Shown here: piece by piece, positions 10,269 to 19,899 of the stretch | Numbering within the stretch: position 1 is the first letter of the stretch | Layout: every line of letters starts with the position of its first letter | Assembly: GCA_024639515.1 (NCBI GenBank) | Contig: JAHEIG010000003.1 | Span: 1 to 64,000 of the forward strand | DNA length: 64,000 nucleotides | Origin: Rhodobiaceae bacterium | GTDB taxonomy: Bacteria; Pseudomonadota; Alphaproteobacteria; RS24 | Reading direction: 5' to 3' | Position numbers and translations under genes: made by a program | The notes under the pieces: model-generated | The model's input: the letters and a program-made list of their open reading frames with translations, nothing else | The model's database searches: none | What the model was told of the DNA's origin: nothing

Positions 10269-11834
10269 TTATACCCGTCTGCGCAAGCTGCGTAATTGCG
10301 CGCGCGTGATGCCGCCAAGGCCAAGAGCCGCGACGATAAACATCGCCGTGCCGCCAGCAACCATCCCCGCCACCCATAAAAGGCTGCCGGTAAAATGCGA
10401 CGGGAAAGCAATCATGTGCACCGCCGCCATCAAAGCCACCCCCATGATGAGGCTGGCCGCGAGTTGACCGGCCAGCTGACGCATCACAGGGCGATCTAGC
10501 GACCAAACAGAATGTCGGATTAAACGCTCCAGCATTAACATCAATGTCACCCAGCCAGCGGCACTTGTGGCATAGGCGATGGCCATATGGCCGTATTCTG
10601 GAAACAGGCCAATCGACACGGTGAGGTTGACGACAACCCCGACTCCGCCATGGATGAGCGGCGTGCGCGTGTCTTTGCGGGCAAAGAATGACGGCTGCAG
10701 GGCACGGATCAAAACAAACGCCGGCAAGCCAAAGCACAGCGCCTGCAAAGCACGGGCGGTTGCCAGAGTGTCATCGGCGGTAAACGCACCGCGCTCGAAA
10801 AGCACTTCGACGGCCGGCCCAGCCAAAATATAAAGCCCCAGTGCCGCCGGAATGGTCAGCCCCGTCGCCACCAACACTGCGCCACTTTGGCTGGCCCGCG
10901 CGCTGGCCTCATCATTGGCCGCCACATGGCGCGATAAATTGGGCAATAAAGCGACAGACAAAGCCACGCCAATCACCCCTAAGGGAAGCTGGTAAAGCCG
11001 GTCCGCATAATAAAGCCACGCCGCCGCGCCTTGTTGTCCGGTGGCAATCGAGGTGCCGACCAGCAAATTAATTTGCGCGATACCCGAGGCCAAAAGCCCG
11101 GGCAGCAACAGCGTGAAAAACACTTTCACATCCGGTGTCCAGCGCGGCCATGTCAGTTTCAAGCGCAAGCCCGAGCGCCATGCCGCAACAAACACAAAGG
11201 CAAACTGAACCAAGCCAGCCACCGCCACACCCCAAATCAGATAATCAATCGCCACCCCGCTGGCCATGACAGCAACAGCCATGGCGAGGATCAAAACCAC
11301 ATTCAGCAATAGCGGGGCAAAAGCCGAGGCGATAAAATGACCCTTGGCATTAAGCATGGCGCCAAATAGAGACATCACCGACATAAAAATAAGATAGGGA
11401 AAACTGATGCGGGCATAATGCACCGCCTGTTCAAGTTTTTCCGGCGAGCCGACAAAACCTTGCGCCAATGCGGCAATCAGAAACGGCATGAAAATTTCCG
11501 CCAAAATCGTCAAGATAATCAGCGAGGTGATTAATATCGAAAAAACCCGCGTGGCGAATTGCAGGGCAAAAGACTGGCCCTTAGTCTGTAGGGCTTCAGA
11601 GAACAGCGGCACAAAGGCGGAGTTAAAAGCCCCTTCGGCAAAAATCCGCCGAAACAAATTCGGCAGCCGGAAAGCAATCACGAAAATTTCTGCGAACGGG
11701 CCGGTGCCGAGCAGGGCGGCGATAAACAAATCGCGTATAAAACCAGCCACGCGGCTGGCCATCGTCCCGACCCCAACCACCATAGCGGCTGGCAAGCGCT
11801 GCTTAGGTTGCTGTGATGTTCCGGACACGGTCAT
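10269..11834 (-). CDS. murJ: Lipid II flippase MurJ (MviN)
   Basis: Multi-pass ORF with AFRLPNLFRRIFAEGAFNSAFVPLF and YYADRLYQLPLGVIGVALSVALLPNLSRH. Confidence 0.96.
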   Translation of the reverse strand: MTVSGTSQQPKQRLPAAMVVGVGTMASRVAGFIRDLFIAALLGTGPFAEIFVIAFRLPNLFRRIFAEGAFNSAFVPLFSEALQTKGQSFALQFATRVFSILITSLIILTILAEIFMPFLIAALAQGFVGSPEKLEQAVHYARISFPYLIFMSVMSLFGAMLNAKGHFIASAFAPLLLNVVLILAMAVAVMASGVAIDYLIWGVAVAGLVQFAFVFVAAWRSGLRLKLTWPRWTPDVKVFFTLLLPGLLASGIAQINLLVGTSIATGQQGAAAWLYYADRLYQLPLGVIGVALSVALLPNLSRHVAANDEASARASQSGAVLVATGLTIPAALGLYILAGPAVEVLFERGAFTADDTLATARALQALCFGLPAFVLIRALQPSFFARKDTRTPLIHGGVGVVVNLTVSIGLFPEYGHMAIAYATSAAGWVTLMLMLERLIRHSVWSLDRPVMRQLAGQLAASLIMGVALMAAVHMIAFPSHFTGSLLWVAGMVAGGTAMFIVAALGLGGITRAQLRSLRRRV

Positions 11835-11841
11835 TTGTCGC

Positions 11842-14655
11842 CTATGCTACTTTATCGGCGCGCCGCCGTGGTTGGCTCGCCGCCGCCGGATTTTTAGTCG
11901 CTTTGGTCAGGGCTTTTATCAGCCCCTCCCGCTTGCTACGCGAGGCAATTTTATCACCGGTCAAATCATGCACATACATCACATCGACGGCACGCTCGCC
12001 AAACGTCGCAATGCGGGCGGCTGAGATTGTCACATTCATATCAAGCAGTGTGCGGGTCAAAGAATACAGCAGCCCAGGGCGATCCAGCCCGCTGACTTCA
12101 ATGACACTGGCGTCGTCGGACAAATCATTGCGGACGAGAATTTCTGGCGCCACATCAAACGCTTCAATCTTCTTATTGCGACCCACCTCGTCGAGATGAT
12201 CGGGCGGCAGAATTGAGCCGTCGAGAACCCCGAGCAAGGTCTGCCGGAAACGCTCGGCTTGCGAGGCCTCCAAGGGGCCGGTCTCGCCGGCCCGCTGAAC
12301 ATGCAGGCTGTCAATCGCCATGCCGTCGCGGGTGGTTGAAATGCGGGCATCGAGAATGGTCAAATCAGCCACCGCGCACGCCCCTGCAATACGGGCAAAC
12401 AGGCCCGCATGGTCTTGTGCGATAAAGGTGACTTCCGAGCAATCGCGCATCGTGTCCGGCACAATATCAATCAAGATCGGGTCATCTTTCATGGCGTCAA
12501 TCATATCGGCGTGGCGCAGATGGGCGTCAATCGGGAAGCTATTCCAGTAGCTGGCCGCGTGACGCTGCAAATAAGCTTCATATTGGCCGTCGCTCCACCC
12601 ACCTTCATGCGCCATGGTAAAGGCCTGCTGGGCACTTTCGACCCGCTCCTTGAGCTGCGATGCGTCGCCAAGGCCCGACATGGTGCTCAGCGCCGCATGA
12701 TAAAGCTCGCGCAATAATTGCGCCTTCCACGGATTAAACACGCCCGGGCCAACCGCTTTAATATCGACCTCGGTCAGCACATAAAGATGTTCTAACCTCT
12801 CCGTGGTGCCGACACTGGCAACGAAATCTTGAATGGTGCGCGGATCCGATAAATCGCGCCGCTGGGCGACATCGCTCATCACCAAATGCTCGAGCACCAG
12901 CCATTCCGTTAGTCGGGTTTCGGCCTCGCTAAAGCCGAGGCGCGGCCCTAAGGTGCGGGCAATGCGGGCGCCAGCGATGGAGTGGTCTTCGGGGCGGCCT
13001 TTGGCAATATCGTGCAACAAAGTGGCGAGATAAATCACCCGCCGATTAATTTTACCGGCTTTCATCAGGCCATAAGTCTGCGGATGCTCGTCAGCCTTTT
13101 CACCGCTTTCGATTTCGCGCAACAAGCCAATGGCGCGCAGCAAATGTTCATCGGCCGTATAGTGGTGATACATATTGAACTGCATCAGGGCGACGATGCG
13201 GCCAAAATCTGGCACAAACCGCCCGAGCACACCGGCTTCGTTCATCCGCCGCAAACTGCGTTCTGGGTCTTTGCGCGAGGTCAGAATATCGAGAAATAAT
13301 TTATTCGCCTGCGGGTTTTGGCGCAAATCAGCATTGATTTTTTTCACCTCGCGGGTCACCGCGCGCATGGTGTCGGGGTGGATGTCGAGCTTGAACTTAT
13401 CGGCAAGATGGAACACACGAATAAGATTAACCGGGTCGGTTTCAAAAATATCCGGTTCGGCCATGGTCAGGCGCGCCCCGTCAATGGTGAAGCCTTCGAC
13501 TTTTTTGTGACGCCGGAACAAAGCCGGCATGCGCACACGCGACGGTTTCTTCTTTTGCTGCTCCTCTAGTGAGGCGCAGAAAATCGCCGTCAAATCGCCG
13601 ACATTTTTGGCCACCAGAAAATACCGGCGCATGAATTTTTCCACCGACTTCATGCCAGCGCTGTCGCCATTTTCAAAGCGTTGCGCCAGCGGTTTTTGCA
13701 AATCAAAACTCAGGCGTTCTTCGGCCCGGCCGGTGATGAAATGCAAATGGCAGCGCACTTCCCAAAGGAATTTGTCGCAGCGACGGAACAGCCGCAGCTC
13801 CTCCGTGGTCAGAACACCGAGATCGACCAGCGCATCCAATTTATCGATTTGGTAGCTATAGCGGGCAATCCAAAACAGCGTATTGAGATCGCGCAAGCCG
13901 CCTTTGCCCTCTTTCAAATTCGGCTCAACCAAATAGCGCGACTGACCAGCCCGCAAATGGCGGTTGTCGCGCTCTTCTAATTTGGCGGTGACGAACTCTC
14001 GGGCTGAATTGGCGACAATCTTGGTTGAGAAGGCTTCTCTAAACTCGTCATAAAGTTTTTCAGCCCCCCATAAGAAACGCTTTTCCAGCATCGCGGTGCG
14101 GACGGTGAAATCATTTTGCGCTTGCGTCAGGCAGTCACTAATTGTGCGGGTGGCGTGGCCGACTTTCAGGCCAGCATCCCACAGCATATAGAGGATATAT
14201 TCGACAAAGCTCTCTGAGGTCGCGTTGCGCTTATAAGGTAGCAGGAACAGCAAATCGATATCCGAATGCGGCGCCAAACGGCCACGGCCATAGCCGCCAA
14301 CCGCCAGCACGGTGACTTTCTCAGCATCCGTCGGGTTGGACAAAAACAACACATCGGCGGCGACATAAGTGGCCAGCGCGCGCAAGATATCGTCTTGCAG
14401 GGCGGATATAAATTCGGCGCATTGGGCACCCTTCAGCTTTTTGCTTTCCAGCCCGTCGCGGGCTTGAGCGTGACCATCGCTGAGAATTGTTTTGAGGACG
14501 CCCAAAACCGCCATGCGCTGGGCGTTTTCATTGCCCGCTTCGGTTTTGGCGGCGTCGCGAAATTGCGCAAGGATTTGCGTTTCCCGCGCGCTCGGCGCAT
14601 GAGGCGGTGTCTTTTGTAGCAAATGGGAGGCTTTCGCCGCAGATTTACGCGCCAT
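11842..14655 (-). CDS. glnD: Bifunctional PII uridylyltransferase/uridylyl-removing enzyme
   Basis: VGGYGRGRLAPHSDIDLLFL nucleotidyltransferase motif, LLHDIAKGRPEDHS HD domain, two C-terminal ACT-like segments. Confidence 0.96.
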   Translation of the reverse strand: MARKSAAKASHLLQKTPPHAPSARETQILAQFRDAAKTEAGNENAQRMAVLGVLKTILSDGHAQARDGLESKKLKGAQCAEFISALQDDILRALATYVAADVLFLSNPTDAEKVTVLAVGGYGRGRLAPHSDIDLLFLLPYKRNATSESFVEYILYMLWDAGLKVGHATRTISDCLTQAQNDFTVRTAMLEKRFLWGAEKLYDEFREAFSTKIVANSAREFVTAKLEERDNRHLRAGQSRYLVEPNLKEGKGGLRDLNTLFWIARYSYQIDKLDALVDLGVLTTEELRLFRRCDKFLWEVRCHLHFITGRAEERLSFDLQKPLAQRFENGDSAGMKSVEKFMRRYFLVAKNVGDLTAIFCASLEEQQKKKPSRVRMPALFRRHKKVEGFTIDGARLTMAEPDIFETDPVNLIRVFHLADKFKLDIHPDTMRAVTREVKKINADLRQNPQANKLFLDILTSRKDPERSLRRMNEAGVLGRFVPDFGRIVALMQFNMYHHYTADEHLLRAIGLLREIESGEKADEHPQTYGLMKAGKINRRVIYLATLLHDIAKGRPEDHSIAGARIARTLGPRLGFSEAETRLTEWLVLEHLVMSDVAQRRDLSDPRTIQDFVASVGTTERLEHLYVLTEVDIKAVGPGVFNPWKAQLLRELYHAALSTMSGLGDASQLKERVESAQQAFTMAHEGGWSDGQYEAYLQRHAASYWNSFPIDAHLRHADMIDAMKDDPILIDIVPDTMRDCSEVTFIAQDHAGLFARIAGACAVADLTILDARISTTRDGMAIDSLHVQRAGETGPLEASQAERFRQTLLGVLDGSILPPDHLDEVGRNKKIEAFDVAPEILVRNDLSDDASVIEVSGLDRPGLLYSLTRTLLDMNVTISAARIATFGERAVDVMYVHDLTGDKIASRSKREGLIKALTKATKNPAAASQPRRRADKVA

Positions 14656-14720
14656 TCAACTGGTCTCCGTCGTTGTCTTAAATGTAGTTATAACACAAAG
14701 CTTGGCGTGTGTATGGCGTG

Positions 14721-17393
14721 CTATCCGAGATCTTTCAAGCGATATAGCCAATCCAGTGCTTCGCGCGGGCTTAATCTATCCGGCTCTAGGGTTTCCAATG
14801 CTTCGCGCAGCGCGTCGGTTTCCGGCTTATCGATCGGTTGCGGGCTAAATAACGGTAAGCCTTCAAGGGCTGGCGCGGTTTGCGTGGCGGCGCGGTTTTC
14901 TTCAAGCAGGGCCAGCACGGTGCGGGCCCGCTCGACCACTTGCGCTGGCAGGCCCGCCAATTGCGCCACATGAATACCGTAAGAGCGGTCTGCCGCGCCG
15001 CGCCCGACCTCATGCAAAAACACCAATTGCCCCTGATGCTCGCGCACCATCATCGAGGCATTGGCCAATCCATCAAGGCGCTCGGCCAATCCGGTCAGCT
15101 CGTGATAATGAGTGGCGAACAGCGTTCGGCATCCGGCCCCGTCATGCAGATATTCAACTGCTGCCCAGGCAATCGACAGGCCGTCAAAGGTCGCGGTGCC
15201 ACGGCCAATCTCGTCGAGAATAACCAAAGCCCGTGGGCCAGCCTGATTGAGGATAGCCGCCGTCTCGACCATTTCGACCATGAAGGTCGAGCGCCCGCGC
15301 GCCAAATCATCCGCCGCCCCGACGCGGCTAAATACGCGGTCAATCAGGCCAATATGGGCTTTTTCAGCGGGCACGAAACTGCCCATTTGCGCCAAAATCG
15401 CAATCAACGCATTCTGCCGCAAATAGGTCGATTTACCGGCCATATTCGGGCCGGTGAGCAATTTCAACCGCGCCACCTCCGTGGCTGAGGCATCGAGCGC
15501 GCAATCATTAGCAATAAAGCGGCCATTTTGTTCGGCCATCAATGCCGCCTCGACGACGGGGTGGCGACCAGCCGTCACATCAAACAGCAAACTATCGTCA
15601 ACCTTAGGCGCAATCCAGTTGCGCTGCGCCGCCAGCTCAGCCAGCGCGGCCGTCACATCCAGCCCCGCCAGCGCCTCGGCACAAGCACTTATCGCTTCGC
15701 CGAGCGCCAAAATTTGCTGGCAAAGCTGCTGATAAATTTCCAACTCCAAAGCCAAGGCGGTTTCACCGGCGCGGCTAATCTGACCGGCTAACTCAGACAG
15801 CTCAGCGGTGGAAAAGCGCACCGAACTGGCCAGCGTCTGGCGATGAATAAACTGCTCTTGGTGCGGCGGGGCCATCAGCTTGTCGCCTTGCTGGGCCGGT
15901 ACATCAATGTGATAGCCGAGCACGCCATTATGCTTGATCTTCAGCGCCTTGACGCCGGTTTCCTCGGCGTATTTTTGCTGCAAGCCAGCAATCACGCGGC
16001 GGCTTTCGTCGCGCAATTGCCGCGCTTGATCAAGGCCTGCATGCACGCCCTCGCGGACAAAGCCGCCATCGCGGGCCAGCACGCCGGGCTGCTCGACCAG
16101 ACTGGCGACCAGGGTTTCAATCAGCGTGTCAATCGCCGCCCTGTCGCTGGATAGCTGGCGGGTGAGGTGCAGCAGTTCAGCCGGTGCCGCCTCGGCCTCC
16201 ATCAATAAGGCGTTTTGCCCGCGTGCCGCTTCCAGCCCTTGCGCGATGGCCAGCAAATCACGCGGGCCGCCGCGTTGCATCGACAAACGCGACAAGGCCC
16301 GCGCCATATCCGGTGCCGCCTTTAGGCCGCGGCGTATGTCGTCGCGCAAACCGGCCCGCTCGACACAAAACGCCACCGCCTGCAAACGCTGTTGAACGGC
16401 GTCCAGCTCGGCCAAAGGCGCCGCCAAGCGTTGCCCCAGCAAGCGCCCGCCGGATGCGGTGACCGTCATGTCAATGGTCGCCAGCAAACTGCCCTTGCTG
16501 TCACCGGCCAGCGTGCGGGTCAGTTCGAGATTGGCCCGCGTCGCCGCATCAATGCCCATATAGGCGCTGGTGTTTTCCAGTGCTGGCGGGGCCAAGCGCG
16601 GCACATGATCAATCTGGGTTTCCTGCAAATAGGCCAGCAACAAGCCGCAGGCCGTGGTCTCGGCGCGCCCCAGATCGCCGAAGCCGTCAGCTGTTGAGAC
16701 GCCGTAAAAGTCACACAATAAGCGATTGGCCACGGTCGACGACATATCCTCAACCGGCGCGATAACCGCCTCGCTTTGGCCCGACATCTCGTCGAGCATT
16801 GCCGCCTCAATATGGGCAGGGCGCAAAATTTCGCGCGGCGCCAAACGCGCCATTAATCCAGCCAACCCCGCCGCATGGGTCGGCATGACGCCAAATTCAC
16901 CGGTCGACATATCCAGCCACGCCACCGCCAGCGCCTCGCCCGCCGCCGCCACGGAAGCAATATAATTATGCGCACGCGCCTCCAACAACGCTTCTTCGCT
17001 GAGCGTGCCCGGCGTCACCAAGCGCACCACTTCGCGGCGCACGACAGATTTCGAGCCGCGCTTTTTGGCCTCGGCAGGGTCTTCGGCTTGCTCGCAAATC
17101 GCCACCCGGAACCCTTTGCGGATAAGCCGCTCGAGATAGGCTTCGGCGGCATGATACGGCACCCCACACATCGGGATATTCTGCCCCAAATGCTTGCCGC
17201 GATGGGTCAGGGTAATGTCCAAAGCGGCGGCCGCGCTCACCGCATCATCGAAAAACAATTCGTAAAAATCACCCATGCGATAGAACAGCAAAGCGTCTTG
17301 GTAATTGGCTTTGATTTCGAGAAACTGCGCCATCATCGGCGTTGGCTTGGCATCGCTCTTATCAATTTGGGGTGTCGGCTCAGCGGGGGTCAT
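14721..17393 (-). CDS. mutS: DNA mismatch repair protein MutS
   Basis: MMAQFLEIKANYQDALLFYRMGDFYELF, GPNMAGKSTYLRQ Walker A, LVILDEIGRGTATFDGLSIAWA. ORF open to 17417; start taken at MTPAEPTPQ. Confidence 0.97.
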   Translation of the reverse strand: MTPAEPTPQIDKSDAKPTPMMAQFLEIKANYQDALLFYRMGDFYELFFDDAVSAAAALDITLTHRGKHLGQNIPMCGVPYHAAEAYLERLIRKGFRVAICEQAEDPAEAKKRGSKSVVRREVVRLVTPGTLSEEALLEARAHNYIASVAAAGEALAVAWLDMSTGEFGVMPTHAAGLAGLMARLAPREILRPAHIEAAMLDEMSGQSEAVIAPVEDMSSTVANRLLCDFYGVSTADGFGDLGRAETTACGLLLAYLQETQIDHVPRLAPPALENTSAYMGIDAATRANLELTRTLAGDSKGSLLATIDMTVTASGGRLLGQRLAAPLAELDAVQQRLQAVAFCVERAGLRDDIRRGLKAAPDMARALSRLSMQRGGPRDLLAIAQGLEAARGQNALLMEAEAAPAELLHLTRQLSSDRAAIDTLIETLVASLVEQPGVLARDGGFVREGVHAGLDQARQLRDESRRVIAGLQQKYAEETGVKALKIKHNGVLGYHIDVPAQQGDKLMAPPHQEQFIHRQTLASSVRFSTAELSELAGQISRAGETALALELEIYQQLCQQILALGEAISACAEALAGLDVTAALAELAAQRNWIAPKVDDSLLFDVTAGRHPVVEAALMAEQNGRFIANDCALDASATEVARLKLLTGPNMAGKSTYLRQNALIAILAQMGSFVPAEKAHIGLIDRVFSRVGAADDLARGRSTFMVEMVETAAILNQAGPRALVILDEIGRGTATFDGLSIAWAAVEYLHDGAGCRTLFATHYHELTGLAERLDGLANASMMVREHQGQLVFLHEVGRGAADRSYGIHVAQLAGLPAQVVERARTVLALLEENRAATQTAPALEGLPLFSPQPIDKPETDALREALETLEPDRLSPREALDWLYRLKDLG

Positions 17394-17435
17394 GCCCGCA
17401 GTGTAGCAGAGCGACACGGTGAAAGAAGCCCCCAG

Positions 17436-17537
17436 ATGTCGCAGAATGACAAAAACATGTTGAATTTTCTTGGCTTTTTCGGCTTGCTTGTTCTTGTTTT
17501 ATGGCTTTTAAAGCCCTACAACATGAGGCCATGGTGA
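17436..17537 (+). CDS. Candidate 33-aa single-pass membrane microprotein (unconfirmed)
   Basis: ATG...TGA encodes MSQNDKNMLNFLGFFGLLVLVLWLLKPYNMRPW; purine-rich GAAAGAAG about 7 nt upstream; lies in the mutS/maeB divergent intergenic region. Confidence 0.35.
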   Translation: MSQNDKNMLNFLGFFGLLVLVLWLLKPYNMRPW

Positions 17538-17624
17538 GCTGAGGCTTGCCGAATACCCTTTCGGATATTCGATTGAGATTTTGTGAGGGGTTAATGTCGG
17601 TCGAACAGACCAAAAGGGACGGCG

Positions 17625-19892
17625 ATGAGCAGTAACGATAAAAGCTTCACAGATCAGGAAGCTCTGAGATTTCACACACGCGGCAAGCCCGGCAAATTGG
17701 AGATTAATCCAACCAAGCCGATGGCAACCCAGCGCGACCTTTCACTTGCCTATTCGCCGGGCGTGGCGGCGCCTGTTCAAGCCATCGCTGAAACCCCTGA
17801 CAGCTCATATGATTACACCTCGCGCGGCAATATGGTTGCGGTTATTTCCAACGGCACGGCGATTCTCGGCCTCGGCAATCTCGGCGCGCTGGCCTCTAAG
17901 CCGGTGATGGAAGGCAAGGCGGTTTTGTTCAAACGCTTCGCCGATGTCGACTCGATTGACTTGGAAGTCGACACCGAAGACCCAGACGCTTTTGTCGATG
18001 CGGTGAAACATCTTGGCCCATCCTTCGGCGGGATTAACCTCGAAGACATTAAAGCACCCGATTGCTTCATCATCGAGCAGCAATTGCGCGAGCTGATGGA
18101 TATTCCGGTATTCCACGACGACCAGCACGGCACAGCGATTATTTGCGCCGCTGGTCTGATCAACGCGCTGCACCTAACGGGGCGCGATATTAAAGATATC
18201 AAAGTCGCGGTGAACGGTGCCGGTTCGGCCGGTATTGCTTGCCTTGAATTGATTAAAGCCATGGGTCTGCCAGCCGATAATGCGGTTTTGTGCGACACGA
18301 AAGGGGTGATTTATAAGGGCCGCAAAGAAGGCATGAACCAGTGGAAGTCTGCCCACGCCGCCAACACCCAAGACCGCACGCTGAAAGATGCGATGCAGGG
18401 CGCCGATGTGTTCCTCGGCCTATCGGTGAAAGGCGCGGTGACGCCAGAGATGGTCGCCTCCATGGCTGACAACCCGATTATTTTCGCCATGGCCAATCCA
18501 GACCCAGAGATTACGCCGGAAGAAGTCGCCGCCGTGCGCGACGACGCGATTATGGCGACCGGCCGCTCGGACTATCCGAACCAAGTGAACAATGTTCTCG
18601 GCTTCCCGTATATTTTCCGTGGCGCACTGGATGTGCGCGCCCGTACGATTAATGATGCGATGAAAATTGCCTGCGCCGAAGCCTTGGCGATGCTGGCGCG
18701 CGAAGATGTGCCGGATGAAGTGGCCGCCGCTTATCAAGGCGAGCGCCCGCGCTTTGGCCCGCGTTATATTATCCCGGTGCCGTTTGACCCGCGCCTGATT
18801 ACCGATATTCCAGTCGCCGTGGCGCGTGCCGCCATGGATAGCGGTGTGGCGCGTGCGCCGATTGTCGATATGGAAGCCTATCGCCATCGTTTGACCGCGC
18901 GTCTCGACCCAGCCGCCAGCTCATTGCAAATCATCATGAATAAGTCGAAGCAAAACGGCAAACGGATGATTTTCGCAGAAGGCGAGCAAGAGCAGGTTAT
19001 TCGTGCAGCGATTGCCTATAAAGATCTCGGTCTCGGTGAGCCTATTCTCATCGGCACGGAAGATATTGTGCGCCACAATATGGCCGAGCTTGGCCTCGAG
19101 TCGCGCACCGACATTGAAATCCGCGACACGCGCACGGCGCCGCAAATCGATGAATATGCCAATTTCCTGTATGAGAAATTGCAACGCCGTGGCCGCCTGC
19201 AACGCGACTGCGAGCGTCTGGTCAGCAATGACCGCAATATTTTCGGTGCCTGCGCGCTGAAACGCGGCGACGCTGATGCCATGGTCACCGGGGTGACGCG
19301 TTCTTACTCAATTACCCTCGAAGAAGTCTCGCAAGTGATTGAACCACGGGCCGGCCATCGTGTCATGGGCCTGTCGATGCTGATTAGCCGAGGCCGCACC
19401 GTCTTGGTCGCCGACACTAATGTGATCGACATGCCAAGCGCTGAAGAACTGGCTGATATTGCCTGCCAAAGTGCCGCCGCTGCCCGCGCCTTGGGCCACG
19501 AGCCGCGGGTTGCCATGTTGGCCTATTCGACCTTCGGCCATCCGGAGGGCGACCGCTCAGTGTATGTCCGCGAAGCGGTGCGCTTGCTCGACGAGCGCGG
19601 CGTCGACTTTGAATATGAAGGTGAAATGGCGGCCGATGTGGCGCTCAACCGCGAGGCGATGAAACGCTACCCGTTCTGCCGCCTGACAGAGCCAGCCAAT
19701 ATCCTGATTATGCCAGCCATTCACTCGGCCTCTATTTCAACCAAAATGCTGGAAGAACTGGGCGGTGCCACATTGCTCGGGCCGCTGCTGATTGGTCTTG
19801 AGAAACCGGTGCAGATTGCCCGTATCGGCGCCACCGCGACCGAGGTTTTGAACATGGCCGCCATCGCTGCCTATGGTTTGGAAACCATCTAG
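17625..19892 (+). CDS. maeB: NADP-dependent malic enzyme with C-terminal phosphotransacetylase-like domain
   Basis: LAYSPGVAAPVQAI, PVFHDDQHGTAII, VNGAGSAGIACLELI; C-terminal PTA-like region (MVTGVTRSYSITLEEVSQVI, NILIMPAIHSASISTKMLEELGG). Confidence 0.95.
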   Translation: MSSNDKSFTDQEALRFHTRGKPGKLEINPTKPMATQRDLSLAYSPGVAAPVQAIAETPDSSYDYTSRGNMVAVISNGTAILGLGNLGALASKPVMEGKAVLFKRFADVDSIDLEVDTEDPDAFVDAVKHLGPSFGGINLEDIKAPDCFIIEQQLRELMDIPVFHDDQHGTAIICAAGLINALHLTGRDIKDIKVAVNGAGSAGIACLELIKAMGLPADNAVLCDTKGVIYKGRKEGMNQWKSAHAANTQDRTLKDAMQGADVFLGLSVKGAVTPEMVASMADNPIIFAMANPDPEITPEEVAAVRDDAIMATGRSDYPNQVNNVLGFPYIFRGALDVRARTINDAMKIACAEALAMLAREDVPDEVAAAYQGERPRFGPRYIIPVPFDPRLITDIPVAVARAAMDSGVARAPIVDMEAYRHRLTARLDPAASSLQIIMNKSKQNGKRMIFAEGEQEQVIRAAIAYKDLGLGEPILIGTEDIVRHNMAELGLESRTDIEIRDTRTAPQIDEYANFLYEKLQRRGRLQRDCERLVSNDRNIFGACALKRGDADAMVTGVTRSYSITLEEVSQVIEPRAGHRVMGLSMLISRGRTVLVADTNVIDMPSAEELADIACQSAAAARALGHEPRVAMLAYSTFGHPEGDRSVYVREAVRLLDERGVDFEYEGEMAADVALNREAMKRYPFCRLTEPANILIMPAIHSASISTKMLEELGGATLLGPLLIGLEKPVQIARIGATATEVLNMAAIAAYGLETI

Positions 19893-19899
19893 CCGGCTT

